Source of the DNA: Narthecium ossifragum
Lineage: Eukaryota > Streptophyta > Magnoliopsida > Dioscoreales > Nartheciaceae
DNA length: 64,000 nt
Direction: 5' to 3'
NCBI GenBank assembly: GCA_963920575.1
Contig: OY986963.1
Span: 5,060,896 to 5,124,895 of the forward strand
The notes beneath the pieces are model-generated. The model ran no database searches, was not told the DNA's origin, and saw only the letters and a program-made list of their open reading frames with translations. How positions within the stretch are numbered: the stretch's first letter is position 1; the number at the start of each line of letters is the position of its first letter. The position numbers were made by a program, and so were the translations under genes. Below, one piece after another: positions 1 through 10,660 of this stretch.

Positions 1-461
1 GTCTTCAGACGAAATTACAAAAAAATAGCTATAACAACCAATGCACATACACCTATCCACTGATCCACTGGAACTCAGGGAAGAATAAATATTTACCTCA
101 TTTAAATTAGTTTCTTGCCACTTTTAGGTTGTCAGACCATTGGTAGTCACTTTTCGCCAAACATTTAACAAAAAGAGCCAAAAGAGGAAACTTGTAGAAC
201 CCAAAAAAAAAAAAAAAAAAAAAAACTCAAAGCTCAAGAGCTCAAGAGCGCATTCCTCTTTCTCATGCGCGCATTAGAGGTCCAAATCCAATCCTACTCG
301 AGAGGTCCTATCAAAATCATATCCAATCCCACTCATATTCCCCCCAGAAACAACGAAATCAGCGGGCGCAATGGGAAATGCCACAAAAACATGGAAATCC
401 ACCGCAATAAACACACCTATCAAGCTAATAAACGTAATCAGGATATCGATAGAGAAGGGAC
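1..461 (-). other. partial intron 1 of the CIPK gene
   Basis: This stretch lies directly downstream of the CIPK exon-1 donor and shows no recognisable second exon, so I read it as the 5' part of intron 1, with the rest of the gene beyond the window edge. It contains a homopolymer A run (about 203-225 on the plus strand) and short CTCAAGAG repeats just after it. The short open frames here have no family features. Confidence 0.5.
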
Positions 462-650
462 CTGCTCGACCATCTTGTGTTTAAGGACCTGATCCTTGTC
501 GAGGATTTTGATGGCGACAGTATCCCCAGTCTCGACGTCGCGAGCAAACTTGACCTTGGCGAAGGTGCCCTCCCCCAGCGTCTTCCCTATCTCGTACTTC
601 CCCACCCGCGTTTTCCCCCTCGGCACCCCTCCTCCGTTCATCCTCTCCAT
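462..650 (-). CDS. CBL-interacting protein kinase, exon 1 only (partial gene)
   Basis: The product would be a SnRK3/CIPK serine/threonine kinase that decodes calcium signals with CBL sensor proteins. The 63 codons read from MERMNGGG into the kinase N-terminus: RVGKYEIGKTLGEGTFAKVK carries the glycine-rich loop (GEGTFAKV), and VAIKILDKDQVLKHKMVEQ carries the ATP-binding lysine in VAIK. The exon stops after MVEQ, where intron-rich CIPK genes commonly have a phase-0 intron, and is followed by GT (461-460). The donor context GTCCCT is weak. I chose the ATG at 650 because an upstream in-frame ATG (779) would add a Gly/Glu-rich stretch typical of leader sequence. CBL-binding NAF and PPI motifs lie outside the window. 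The CIPK assignment is firm; the subfamily is not resolvable from 63 residues. Confidence 0.85.
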
Positions 651-796
651 CTCACTCTCTCTCTCTCCACCACCACCACCGCCGCCGCCGACCTCCGACG
701 AGAAGATAAGAACGAGAACAAACAGAGAAAGTGAAAGGAATGGTTGCGCGGCACGGAGCGAGAGATGAGGGAGGGCCAACAGCGTTCAATGATTGG

Positions 797-804
797 TATA
801 AATA
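797..804 (-). promoter_or_regulatory. possible TATA box of the CIPK gene
   Basis: The plus strand reads TATAAATA, so the minus strand reads TATTTATA, about 147 bp upstream of the chosen CIPK ATG. The distance suits a plant core promoter with a roughly 110-nt leader. The orientation match is better on the plus strand, so this is only a candidate. Confidence 0.3.
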
Positions 805-890
805 CCACATGGCGTGGGGCCCTGGCCATGGGTGGGGGGATCATCCGGAGATCCCAAAGGACCCCACCACAATTCTCCAATCAAAACTAG

Positions 891-898
891 CCACGTGG
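891..898. promoter_or_regulatory. G-box / ABRE-like element CCACGTGG
   Basis: A perfect palindrome CCACGTGG with CACGTG core lies about 240 bp upstream of the CIPK start codon. bZIP and bHLH factors bind this core in plants, including in ABA responses. The position in the proximal promoter is suggestive; binding is inferred. Confidence 0.45.
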
Positions 899-1255
899 AT
901 AGTCATTTTCCAGCGGGGCGGTGCCAAATCCGTGTCTCTGACCCACCCGAGACCGAGAGGCACCCTTTTCCGTGTGTTCTTCTTCTACCGGCTAATGATT
1001 AGTTTCTTTAATTAATTACTTACTAACGAAGTTTTTTGAAATTTTGGCTACTGCTCTGCTTATTTATTTTGTTTGTAAAAGTAGAAGTTTTTCAATCTTG
1101 TAAAAACTCTTCATTTGTTACCGTGTTCATGGAAAGGCAGAGGTTGAGCTCCACATAGCCAAAGGTTTCAAATTCAAAATGACTATGGTTGAAACATGCC
1201 CTTCTTTAATGGCCAATGTTATTATTATTATTCGTCACTTAGAATAGATGATGCT

Positions 1256-1484
1256 AGGGGTATGTTGGATTGGATGTATCACGTAATGCATGCATCGGAA
1301 GAAATAGTCAATTTATCAATTTCTGTTAATGTAAATAAATGAGTGTATGGGCCGATGCATCATCTACTTAGTATTTATAAGGGTGAATGGGTTGATACAC
1401 CTCACCAACTAAACACATGATTGCATTTATTACTCTATTAGGTAGAACATGCATCACCCAATAATGCCCAATCAAACACATCCT
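1256..1484. mobile_element. MITE-like element with imperfect terminal inverted repeats
   Basis: The left end reads GGGGTATGTTGGATTGGATG and the reverse complement of the right end reads GGATGTGTTTGATTGGGCAT, an imperfect inverted repeat that continues to a shared TGATGCATG-type block. Ends of the form GG..GTTTG..TTGG are common in plant PIF/Tourist MITEs. Flanking triplets are CTA and TAA, so a clean target duplication is not visible. Confidence 0.45.
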
Positions 1485-2052
1485 AAGAGCTCACATAGCC
1501 CAACCTCATGTTTGTCTTCAACTATGTCCTTAATTTTCTACTGTCCTATATATATATATATATGAAAACTACTGCAAGTGTTATACCTTCCTTGATGCAC
1601 ACCTAACCCCTCTTTGTTCCATGCTTTGCTACCATTATGAGGGAAATCACATGCCATTATGAAGCCCATTTTGTGAGTAATCTACTTTATATCCCTACTC
1701 TAGATGAGATTGAAGATATAACGAGAGTAAGTATTTATTTTAAAGAAATATAAAATAGTGCTGTTAGAAATTAATTTAGCGATTTTTATGTTTTGAAAAC
1801 GTTGATTAAATAGTTCAAACTCGAATGCATATATCTCTGTTGTGATCTTGGATTGTTATTTGGGATATCATGTTACTCAGCTCAGTATTTTAGTTGTAAC
1901 AGGGGAATGGCCTCTTCAGACTATCATTATTTTCGAATTCTTTGTTACTTTTTAAGCATGAGGATTTCAATATTTTTTGTCCACCGGTACCATTTATTTT
2001 TAGTTTTTAATTGATTGGCCAAGTACAAGTGGAGATGGTTGGTCAAGGTCTC

Positions 2053-2255
2053 GACCCCTCTTTGGTATGGAGTTAAGGAGCCCCTCTTAATCTCATTCCT
2101 ATTCCTAAACACAAAAAGTAATCATTATTAATTTATTCTCATTTAATCTACCACCATCACTCTACTTTTTCTTATCCTCATTTCTTAACATCACTTTTTC
2201 TAATCATATTTTTCCTTAATCCTATTTTTTTTAAACCCATATACCAAACCGGCCT
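2053..2255. mobile_element. MITE-like element, TTTGGTATGG termini
   Basis: The left part contains CTCTTTGGTATGGAGTTAAG and the reverse complement of the right part contains CCGGTTTGGTATATGGGTTT, giving imperfect terminal inverted repeats around a TTT/AAT-rich core. Exact borders and target duplication are uncertain. A unit near 30.6 kb has similar TTTxGTACGGG-type ends and may be a relative. Confidence 0.4.
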
Positions 2256-2797
2256 GAAGGATGGCAAATACCTATCTCACACTGTCACATAGCATATATA
2301 ATAATAAGTCTTAATTACCAAGCGTGTGCTAGTTAGTAGTCGTCATCCAATAGCTTTCACAATGTGCACCTGTACGTCAAACAGCGTAAGATAACATTAA
2401 TTGTGCCCATCTGAAAGAAAAAAAAATTAATTTTGGCTCATTTTTGTACAATGACATCTACTGAATGAATATATATTAAATACTAGTATATTGGTTATGT
2501 AAGAATTCCATGTCTTGTAAAAAAAACACAAAAATAATCGTTGTAAAATTAAGAACAAAATAAGTTTAATATGTAAATCGTTCTTATTAGTGGGATTATC
2601 AGACCCAAGCAAAATATGTAAATTTATTTATATTATTGTGTTTTTTTTATAATCGATCTACCATATCGTGAAAGCCGTAATTCCGTACTGAAACCAACAA
2701 CATGCATTGATTGCAAACCTCCAATAGTTCCAGTCACTGTCTCAGCTCTCCTGCATGCTCTTTCCCAGCAGCTTCCTTGGTTACGGTTACAGATCGA

Positions 2798-2821
2798 TCT
2801 CTCTCTCTCTCTCTCTCTCTC
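2798..2821. repeat. (TC)12 microsatellite
   Basis: An uninterrupted TC dinucleotide run of 24 bp in intergenic DNA. Confidence 0.9.
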
Positions 2822-3548
2822 GTCCTCATCGACCGTAGCTATCCATCCATAAAGTATATCCATGTTCCAGACGTACGGATACAAGCTTATTAGACGAGGT
2901 GGAGTCCTGTGATCGATCACTATACCTATATATATGCTCAACTGGTGGCTCCAGATTGAAGCAGCCTCAATCGTCTCCTCCACGCCATACATATATCAAC
3001 GAATGTTCTGAATGTGGCTCATAAGGTCTCATGGGTCGACTCAAAATATGCTTCACCCGGACTGCCACTAGCCAGTGATCAGAGGCTACACGTTATTTCC
3101 AAACGTGATTGGCCACATATATGTAGATGTTACATGACGAATGGGTTTATATATATATCTATCTATATAACTATATCTATTATATAAGATCAGTTTTTAT
3201 AAATTATAATTTAATTAATTTATTTTTTTATATATGATAGCTGAGTCATAAAAAGAGGGTGACACATAACAGCTTAGTCACATGAAAAGGAGGGGAGAGA
3301 GGGCAATGAAGATGAGTGGTTGCCGGTGCCACCTGCCCACCTATTATATATATATGGGCACCACCAAGCTCCAAAATATCTGATTTTAGCCTTTATCTCT
3401 TATCTTATGCACGCGTTTTAAGCACAATACTATTGGTAATTTTAAAATTGTAATTTTAAAATTGTAATTTTATACGCGGACCGTGTTTGACGAGCCAAAG
3501 TCATCCTGCCACTAATCCAAAGTTCTCTTTTCTAAAAGTCAATGCGTA

Positions 3549-6500
3549 TTGTTTAGCAAAGATAAGTACTTTAAGAAGTGCTTCAGCGACTGCTGCTTAA
3601 CATATTTTGAATTTTCAATGCATGACAATATTTCAATTATGGATCAAGTTCATGAACTGCAAATCCTAGTATCCAAACTCCATGATTTGAAAGTAATAGT
3701 TCCAGAATCGTTACAAGTAGGGGCTATCATAGCAAAACTTCCTACTACTTGGAATGATTACAGGAAGAAATTATTGCATTCAACTGAGGATTTTACTTTA
3801 GAGCAACTTATGAAACATCTACGAATTGAAGAGGAAACTCGAATTCTAGATAAGCGACTGGTAATACAGCCGGGCTCTAGAGTAAATTATGTTGATGAGA
3901 ATAAGAACTTTCAAAAGAAAACTGGAGGAAAGAGAAAGCATTCAGATGATTATGCCAACTCGAGCAACAACAAGAAAAACAAAACTTGTTATGGTTGCAG
4001 TAAGAAAGGTCATTTTAAAAGAGATTGCAGAATTCAAAAGAAGCAAAAGAGTGATGTTGCTGCCAATGTTATTCAAGAACAAAGTGGTGAATTAGTGGCA
4101 ATGGTCACTGAAAAATTGAATAAGTTACAGATCGGGATGATAACAGAATTGCATATGGTTGGTGCTGTTAATTCATCCGATTGGTGGTATGATTCTGGAG
4201 CAACGGTTCACATTTGCAAAGATAAGTCTCAATTCAAGGACTATGAAGAGGCTGTAGAAGGACATGAGGTATTGATGGGAAATTCTAATTCGGCAAAGGT
4301 CATTGGAAAAGGAAATATTGAACTTCAATTTACCTCGGGAAAGAAGTTAACACTTCTTAATGTTATGCATGTCCCGGAAATTCGCAAGAATTTAATTTCT
4401 GCAAATTTGTTATGTGCCAAAGGCTTTAAAGTTGTACTTGAGTCTGACAAGTTGATCTTGTCTAAGAATGGTGTATTTGTAGGGAAAGGATACTCTTGTG
4501 ATGGGATGTTCAAACTAAGTATCAATAAAAATTCCAATTCTACTTATATTGTTGAGTCATCTGATCTATGGCATGCTTGTTTAGCACATTTAAATTTCAA
4601 ATCTTTGCGATTCATGTCTGAGAATGATTATATTTCGTTTGCACATCATAACAATGATAAATGTGAAATATGCGTTCGAGCTAAAATGACTAAGAAGCCT
4701 TTTCCTAAAGCAGATAGGATATCTAATATATTAGAATTAGTTCATTCTGACATATGTGAATTAAATGGCATGTTGACTAGAGGAGGTAATAGATATTTTA
4801 TTACTTTTATTGATGACTACTCTAGGTATACTTATGTTTATTTAATGAAACATAAAGATGAAGCCTTTGACATGTTTAAATCCTACAAGTCCATTGTTGA
4901 GAACCAAACAGATAAGAAAATAAAAGTACTTCGTAGTGATAGAGGTGGAGAATATTTCTCAAATGAATTTTCCTCTTATTGCGAAGAAAATGGCATTTTA
5001 CACCAAACTAGTGCGCCATATACACCGCAGCAAAATGGACTTGCAGAAAGGAAAAATAGGACATTAGTAGAGATGGTAAATGCTATGGTTTTAAATGCTA
5101 AGGTTCCTCTAAATTTATGGGGCGAAGCATTGTTAATTGCTTGTTACTTACATAATAGAATACCTTCTATGAAATCAAAGATTTCTCCATATGAATTATG
5201 GAAAGGAAGAAAACCAAATTTGAGTTACTTGAAGGTATGGGGTTGTTTGGCATATTATAGGATAACCGATCCTAAAAGAACAAAACTAGGACCTAGAGCT
5301 CTTAAGAGTATCTTAGTCGGTTATGCAGAGAACTCTAAGGCTTATAGGTTGCTAGATTTGGATTCTAATATCATAGTGGAATCTAGGGATGTTGATTTCT
5401 TTGAATACAAATTCTGTAATGATTCCATGAATGATATAGAATATTCACAACAACCGGTTATAGTTTCCGCTCCATCTTCTAGTCTTAGGAAAAATCCAAC
5501 AAATGTTTTGTCTGAGCCTAGAAGAAGTAAAAGGGTAAGAAAAGAAAAAGATCTAGGATCAGATTTTGTTTCATCTCAAGCTATTGTATTTTTGGTTGAA
5601 GGAAACAGAGCAACAGTTCTAAATAAAATACCCATATTGTTAAATGTAGAACAAGACCCAAAGACATTTAGTGAAGCCATGAGCTCTAGAGATGTTGCAT
5701 TCTGGAAAGAAGCTGTAGATAATGAAATGGATTCTATAATGTCTAATAATACTTGGGTCTTAGTTGATTTGCCTGAAGGTTCCAAGCCTATTGGGTGTAA
5801 ATGGGTATTTAGGAGAAAATACAATACTGATGGATCTATTCAAACCTTTAAAGCTAGGCTAGTAGCTAAAGGGTTTAAGCAAAAAGAAGGTATTGACTAC
5901 TTCGATACATATGCACCAGTAGCAAGAATAAGTTCCATAAGAGTGCTATTAGCATTAGCATCAATTCACAATTTATTTGTACATCAAATGGATGTTAAGA
6001 CTGCATTTCTTAATGGGGATCTCGATCAAGAGGTGTATATGGAACAACCCGAAGGATTTATTATGCCAGGGAATGAAAAGAAAGTTTGTAAATTAATTAA
6101 GTCTTTCTATGGACTGAAGCAAGCACCCAAGCAGTGGCATGAAAAATTTGACTCTGCTATATTTGATAATGGATTTAGACATAATAATGCTGATAAATGC
6201 TTATATTCAAAATTTATAAGTGAATATGGGGTAGTTATTTGTTTGTATGTGGATGATATGCTCATATTTGGAACTAACATGAAAGGTGTTATTGAAACTA
6301 AGAAGTATCTAACCTCATGTTTCAAAATGAAAGATTTGAATGAAGTAGATACTATCTTAGGTATTAAAGTTAAGAGAAATAGTGGGGGTTTTACATTATC
6401 CCAATCTCACTATGTTGATAAAATACTTATGAAGTTTAAGTATTTGGGGTTTAAGGAGGCAAGTACTCCATATGACTCTTCGGTGAAACTGCAAGGAAAT

Positions 6501-7193
6501 TCTGGGAGAGCAATTGCTCAACTTGAGTATGCTAGTGCAATAGGAAGCTTAATGTATGCTATGCATTGCACTAGGCCAGACATAGCATTTGCAATTTGTA
6601 AGTTGTCTAGGTATACAGGAAATCCTAGTGCAGAACATTGGAAAGCTATTGGAAGGGTTCTTGGTTATCTTAAAAGAACTATTAATTTAGAATTATGTTA
6701 TAATAGCTTTCCTGTTGTATTAGAGGGATATAGTGATGCTAGTTGGATAACCAGTGAGTATGATAGTAAATCCACATCTGGGTGGATATTTACTCTTGGT
6801 GGGGGTGCTGTCTCTTGGGCATCCAAGAAACAAACTTGCATTGCGCATTCCACCATGGAAGCTGAATTTATAGCTCTTGCAGCAGCTGGCAAAGAAGCAG
6901 AATGGCTAAGGAATCTAGTACTGGATATAGAGTTGTGGCCACAACCAATGTCAGCCATATCTTTGCACTGTGATAGTGAGGCTACAATGTCTAGAGCATA
7001 TAATAAGATTTATAATGGAAAGTCTAGACATATTGGCCTACGACATGAGTACATCAAGCAATTGGTGTCAGATGGCATTATAGTCATAACATATGTGAGG
7101 TCTAGTAAAAACTTAGCAGATACTTTTACTAAAGGACTCTCGAGAGATATGGTAAAACTCACATATGCGGGAATGGGTCTCAAAACCATTTAA
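3549..7193 (+). CDS. copia gag-pol polyprotein, N-terminus missing
   Basis: The frame is open for 1214 codons with order gag - protease - integrase - RT - RNase H, which defines Ty1-copia. Visible marks are a gag zinc knuckle [14 protein letters not shown] (residues 147-160), protease DSGA at about 215, an integrase HHCC head (HACLAHL... CEICVRAK), integrase acidic residues in [18 protein letters not shown] and NGLAERKNR, the RT core LYVDDMLIF (near residue 900), and RNase H motifs around DASW, MEAEF and CDSEAT. The first codon offered by the frame is TTG; the true gag start would lie further upstream and is absent. No internal stops occur, which suggests a fairly recent element despite the missing 5' end. 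Confidence 0.93.
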   Translation: MFSKDKYFKKCFSDCCLTYFEFSMHDNISIMDQVHELQILVSKLHDLKVIVPESLQVGAIIAKLPTTWNDYRKKLLHSTEDFTLEQLMKHLRIEEETRILDKRLVIQPGSRVNYVDENKNFQKKTGGKRKHSDDYANSSNNKKNKTCYGCSKKGHFKRDCRIQKKQKSDVAANVIQEQSGELVAMVTEKLNKLQIGMITELHMVGAVNSSDWWYDSGATVHICKDKSQFKDYEEAVEGHEVLMGNSNSAKVIGKGNIELQFTSGKKLTLLNVMHVPEIRKNLISANLLCAKGFKVVLESDKLILSKNGVFVGKGYSCDGMFKLSINKNSNSTYIVESSDLWHACLAHLNFKSLRFMSENDYISFAHHNNDKCEICVRAKMTKKPFPKADRISNILELVHSDICELNGMLTRGGNRYFITFIDDYSRYTYVYLMKHKDEAFDMFKSYKSIVENQTDKKIKVLRSDRGGEYFSNEFSSYCEENGILHQTSAPYTPQQNGLAERKNRTLVEMVNAMVLNAKVPLNLWGEALLIACYLHNRIPSMKSKISPYELWKGRKPNLSYLKVWGCLAYYRITDPKRTKLGPRALKSILVGYAENSKAYRLLDLDSNIIVESRDVDFFEYKFCNDSMNDIEYSQQPVIVSAPSSSLRKNPTNVLSEPRRSKRVRKEKDLGSDFVSSQAIVFLVEGNRATVLNKIPILLNVEQDPKTFSEAMSSRDVAFWKEAVDNEMDSIMSNNTWVLVDLPEGSKPIGCKWVFRRKYNTDGSIQTFKARLVAKGFKQKEGIDYFDTYAPVARISSIRVLLALASIHNLFVHQMDVKTAFLNGDLDQEVYMEQPEGFIMPGNEKKVCKLIKSFYGLKQAPKQWHEKFDSAIFDNGFRHNNADKCLYSKFISEYGVVICLYVDDMLIFGTNMKGVIETKKYLTSCFKMKDLNEVDTILGIKVKRNSGGFTLSQSHYVDKILMKFKYLGFKEASTPYDSSVKLQGNSGRAIAQLEYASAIGSLMYAMHCTRPDIAFAICKLSRYTGNPSAEHWKAIGRVLGYLKRTINLELCYNSFPVVLEGYSDASWITSEYDSKSTSGWIFTLGGGAVSWASKKQTCIAHSTMEAEFIALAAAGKEAEWLRNLVLDIELWPQPMSAISLHCDSEATMSRAYNKIYNGKSRHIGLRHEYIKQLVSDGIIVITYVRSSKNLADTFTKGLSRDMVKLTYAGMGLKTI

Positions 7194-7731
7194 AAGATCA
7201 CCAACAATAGAAACCCCACCTCTTACTAGCAAACAACTAGCCAAGAGGTTTAAAGGGCAAAACAAGTTGTTGATAAGTGATCATGCAGCACTTAATTTCT
7301 TTATTACCATTCCAAAGGAAAGTGCTTAAAATGTTGCATTTGAAAGGGTGAGTATTTATACTCTTAATGAAGTTATTAATTTGTCATAGGCAACAGTGGC
7401 ATGTAAAGGACTTCACCTATATGAACATTAGGGGTGGTGCCGCTTCTAACAAAAGTTAGGATATTACTTTTGTAAATGTTCATGAATCCAGGATGTAGCA
7501 CATGGCCATAATAGTGCTAAGAATATTTTCGTGAATTTCTCACAGAATTAAATAGCATTATGTGTGTGGTATTTCCGGTTTTAAAATAAAGAATCTTGGT
7601 TTAAGCCTAGGCCACCATTGATTTTATTAAGACTTTGAGATACTTACACTAAGAGAAGGTTTAAATCGTGAGATACCTTCATCTATGCATAAAGCTATTA
7701 GTGTGTGACAGAGCACTTAATATTATAAGCT

Positions 7732-7742
7732 AAGTGGGGGAT
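7732..7742 (+). promoter_or_regulatory. polypurine tract of the copia element
   Basis: AAGTGGGGGAT lies immediately before the TGTTAG start of the LTR, the expected position for the plus-strand primer of reverse transcription. Confidence 0.8.
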
Positions 7743-8294
7743 TGTTAGATATATACTTTAGTATATAAATAGATATAGCTTATATATATTAAGTGAATTG
7801 ATTAATATGGATAAGGACAAATGCTGTGGATTGATGTGAATAAAGACAAAAATGCTTAGGCTTTGTTACTGTGCTTCAAACGGTCCGTGGGTTTGAAGAG
7901 GCGGACGGTCAGCAATTCAAAAGACGCAATCTTATTAAAAGTCGCATTGCTTTTGAATTATCGCGTTTCTTTGTGAGAGTCGCTTACTCTGAACGAAGCC
8001 TTCGGTTCATAGTCTATAAATACCGCTGAGATCCTGCTGGAAATTAATTCACGTTTTTGTTCTCTTCTTCTCTCTCAAACTTTCTGTTACCATACTAATT
8101 TCACCGAGAAATTCTTAAAGGGGGTCTTCAAGGATTGCTGTTTGAAGGCTCAGGCTTTGTTGTATCCTGGAGGCGGTTCGCGATTTTCCCGGTAGCAAAC
8201 TTTATAGGGAGCGAATAACGCCTTAAAGACAGTGTCTTTAAGATACGCCTCAAAGCCTCCAATCTTTCTTTTCTTCACTAGATTTTCTCCAACA
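7743..8294 (+). repeat. 3' LTR of the copia element
   Basis: The LTR starts TGTTAGATATATAC next to the polypurine tract and is taken to end at CCAACA (8294), giving TG...CA ends. It contains a TATA box (TATAAATACC at 8015-8024) and a CT-rich leader. The right border is inferred from the TGTT...AACA pattern because no second LTR is available for comparison. Confidence 0.6.
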
Positions 8295-8776
8295 TATATG
8301 GGCACGCTGTATATAGAAGCCCTGTGGATCTGGGTATATCCAAACACTACATATGGCATTGAGCAAAATTCGACAACTAAAATATTACTTGAATTTTGAC
8401 TAGAAAGGGCTAGTCGCTATTAGGACAATGTGTGAAATAGTGCCACCATCTNNNNNNNNNNNNNNNNNNNNNNNNNNNNNNNNNNNNNNNNNNNNNNNNN
8501 NNNNNNNNNNNNNNNNNNNNNNNNNNNNNNNNNNNNNNNNNNNNNNNNNNNNNNNNNNNNNNNNNNNNNNNNNNNNNNNNNNNNNNNNNNNNNNNNNNNN
8601 NNNNNNNNNNNNNNNNNNNNNNNNNNNNNNNNNNNNNNNNNNNNNNNNNNNACAGAAAAGCTTTACTTTACGTACATTCTTATTCTCTGAATATTTCTTC
8701 TTTCTAATTCCTTTTCAAAAAATTTCAATAAATATTCACTTATATTTTTTACAATAATTAGTGTTCTCCCACTATC
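8295..8776. other. assembly gap with short flanks, no gene seen
   Basis: Positions 8452-8651 are exactly 200 Ns, probably a fixed-size placeholder. The short flanking sequences hold no recognisable gene. Any frame spanning the Ns is not evidence of coding. Confidence 0.95.
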
Positions 8777-8783
8777 AGAAGAT

Positions 8784-9131
8784 AGGGAAAATTATAATTT
8801 TCATCTCTTAAGTTTCATCAAAGTAACGTTTAACTTTCTAATCTTTTTTAAGTTTCAATTGGATTCACACAGTCTCATTTTCGTCACAATGTGGGACATC
8901 TGTCTGACGCTGTCTCTATTTTTAACGGCTGGAGAGTCACGTGACCACACGTGATGGATGTTGTCTGATATTTTTAGCTTCGTATGTCGTCTCTATTTTT
9001 AACGACGTCAAGCAGATGTCCCATATTATGATGAAAAAGAGACTGTAGGGACCCAATTGAAACTTAAAAAAGATTAAAACTTGAACGTTATTTTGATGAA
9101 ACTTTAAGGGATAAAAATGATAATTTTCCCT
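8784..9131. mobile_element. foldback MITE with long inverted repeats and 7-bp target duplication
   Basis: The first about 125 bp (from AGGGAAAATTATAATTTTCA) match the reverse complement of the last about 125 bp (ending TGATAATTTTCCCT) with few mismatches. AGAAGAT occurs directly before (8777-8783) and directly after (9132-9138), a convincing target duplication. It could be 8 bp if the terminal A is counted to the target, which would fit hAT; Mutator-like elements usually make 9 bp. There is no coding capacity, so it is non-autonomous. Confidence 0.8.
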
Positions 9132-9286
9132 AGAAGATAAATCCATCCCTCTAGAAATGCACGAGGATGCAACAACGCCTTTCCTAAACCAGCGGCTTCG
9201 TCGCAGCTGCCCCCACCCAGATAGGACCCGTCCAGACCACCTCTTCTTCCCATTTAAATAGTACTCGCACGACTCTCCATAGCATG

Positions 9287-9300
9287 ATAGCTATCCTTGT
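9287..9300. repeat. target site duplication, left copy (truncated LINE)
   Basis: ATAGCTATCCTTGT here is repeated exactly at 10440-10453, flanking the truncated LINE. Confidence 0.8.
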
Positions 9301-9480
9301 TTTTTTTTTTGATGAGTTGAGCCAAATGGTTATCACTACTGCAATTATATTTAATAGCAACTAACAAGGACCACCTCCCTTGTTGGGAAAATCCCTCCCC
9401 ATGAGAGATATTGACAAGAGACGTCGACGAGAAGCGACGAGGACGCGCGATGCTGGAAAAACAAAGGTGCAGGAAACAAA

Positions 9481-9687
9481 GGATCGATCCTCTTCCCACG
9501 ACAGAAAGCTGGGATGGAAAGGATCGATCCTCTGCTCTATAAGGATCGATCCTCCCAAGCGATTTTTTCCATGACAGGGAGCGTGTTTTGGATGATCGAT
9601 CCTTACCCTCAAAAGGATCGATCCTCTTCGGGGCGGTCTTTTCTACGGAATGAAAGGATCGATCCTTTCATTCAAGAAGATCGATCC
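9481..9687. repeat. seven GATCGATCC boxes in LTR U3
   Basis: GATCGATCC occurs at 9482-9490, 9522-9530, 9544-9552, 9594-9602, 9616-9624, 9657-9665 and 9679-9687; five of these are in the full palindrome GGATCGATCC. Spacing is irregular (about 20-50 bp) and sequences between boxes differ, so this is not simple tandem duplication. The boxes sit 60-270 bp upstream of the LTR TATA box, where enhancer elements are expected. Confidence 0.85.
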
Positions 9688-9822
9688 TTTGCGGAATCTG
9701 GGAAAGATTTAAGGGCCCAGATTAATCCGAGTGTGGGTTAATTAGTGGATATAAATAGGGCTTAGGGTGTAACCTTAATGTAGAACGAGGGTTCTCATCT
9801 TGGAGGCCTAGAGAGAGGTCTT

Positions 9823-9904
9823 AGGGCTTGAGAGAAAGCAAGAGGGTTTGAGAGAAAGCAAGAGGGTTTGAGAGAAAGCAAAGGGGTTTGATAGAAAGCA
9901 AGGG
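9823..9904 (+). repeat. 20-bp tandem repeat, about four copies
   Basis: The unit AGGGTTTGAGAGAAAGCAAG repeats about four times with single-base changes, just downstream of the presumed transcription start of the solo LTR. Confidence 0.85.
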
Positions 9905-10130
9905 CATTCTTGAGTGAATGTATTTGGGAGGGTTGAGAGAGATTTATATGTGAGAGTTGAGAGATTGAGTCTTGTAAATCTCCTCATATATTGAAGTTTT
10001 CTCTCTTCCCGTGGTTTTTCCTTTGCGGTGATTTGCCGGAAGGTTTTCCACGTTAAATCTGGTGTCTCTCCTCCTAGTTCTATTTTGGTGCTCTCTCATC
10101 GTGGTGTGATCCCTGCCGGAATTTTTAACA

Positions 10131-10439
10131 CTAACCCAGTCAAAGGAGGTGCCATGGACACGACACCAACGAGCCACTGAATCGGTATGTGCCACACAAC
10201 TCCGAGGGACATGTAGAAACAAGACGAACTCGAATCGAAAGATCAGTGACCAAATATCTCAAGCCAGGCCCGCAACCTCATTCGGCCACAATCTCGTGCC
10301 GTTCAGAATATCCACCGAAACATAAAAATCTGACTCGATCACCATTCTCCATTCTCCACACGCCGCTCTCAGCCTCAACGCCACATGGATCGTCTTCATC
10401 TCTATTTCCAAAACATAGCCTACAACCACCGATTCATCA
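10131..10439 (-). pseudogene. LINE RNase H-like domain fragment
   Basis: Minus-strand translation gives VIESDFYVSVDILNG and later FLHVPRSCVAHTDSVARW, matching the core acidic motif and the C-terminal region of the RNase H-like domain that ends plant LINE ORF2 proteins. A stop interrupts the fragment. It is the coding remainder of the truncated LINE described here. Confidence 0.7.
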
Positions 10440-10453
10440 ATAGCTATCCTTGT
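10440..10453. repeat. target site duplication, right copy (truncated LINE)
   Basis: ATAGCTATCCTTGT, identical to 9287-9300. Confidence 0.8.
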
Positions 10454-10660
10454 TTGGTACCTTCCCCGGCTCCTATTCTTGTTTAGGTGTATTTTTTTAG
10501 CTTGTAATATGACATTGCCCGGGAGCTTTGACTAATCAAACTAGCTAATAGGCGAGTGTTTTCGAATGGTCTGGTTCCATGGTGTTGACGTCCAGTGGAC
10601 AGTTACAAGCACCTCTTGGATTTGGGACTATTTATATATACAGTTGGTAGTTTTTTCGTG

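Larger units (their letters stand above)
1000..3548. other. intergenic, AT-rich, MITE remnants, no gene seen
   Basis: No frame of convincing length or family resemblance is present between the CIPK promoter and the copia element. Apart from two MITE-like units and a TC microsatellite, annotated separately, I see TA-rich runs (for example 1548-1562, 3145-3240) and nothing that supports a gene. Confidence 0.5.
3549..8294 (+). mobile_element. Ty1-copia retrotransposon, 5'-truncated, with 3' LTR
   Basis: The body has a long pol frame, then about 550 bp of untranslated sequence, a polypurine tract (7732-7742) and one LTR beginning TGTTAG at 7743. No LTR copy and no tRNA primer site precede the coding frame, and the N-terminal part of gag is missing, so the 5' part was lost before or after insertion. 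The left border is therefore a break and cannot be placed exactly; it is somewhere before 3560. It cannot transpose by itself because two LTRs are needed. Confidence 0.85.
9381..10130 (+). repeat. solo LTR of an LTR retrotransposon
   Basis: The 750-bp unit starts TGTTGGGAAAAT and ends GCCGGAATTTTTAACA, classic TG...CA ends. It contains a TATA box (TATAAATA at 9750-9757), an upstream field of GATCGATCC boxes (U3) and a downstream 20-bp tandem repeat (R/U5). It interrupts LINE sequence. No primer-binding site or polypurine tract adjoins it, so it is a solo LTR. The expected 5-bp target duplication is not seen next to the ends (TCCCT versus CTAAC); a CTAAC occurs 15 bp outside the left end. Transcription direction is taken from TATA and TG/CA ends. 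Confidence 0.75.
9301..10439 (-). mobile_element. 5'-truncated LINE, split by a solo LTR
   Basis: On the minus strand the unit starts at about 10439 within an RNase H-like domain and ends with ...CATTTGGCTCAACTCATC plus an A-tail (T run at 9301 onward on the plus strand). It is flanked by a 14-bp duplication, ATAGCTATCCTTGT, at 9287-9300 and 10440-10453. The 3' sequence resembles the ends of the other LINEs in this window. An LTR at 9381-10130 interrupts it, so the LINE inserted first. Confidence 0.8.

Noticed and set aside
3351..8305. TATATGGGCAC at 3351-3361 and 8295-8305 as a target duplication of the copia element
   Set aside because: The match extends 3' of the site on both sides, whereas a duplication should end at the element on the left; AT-rich context makes chance likely.
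8428..8757. Frame spanning the N gap
   Set aside because: Most codons are unknown bases.
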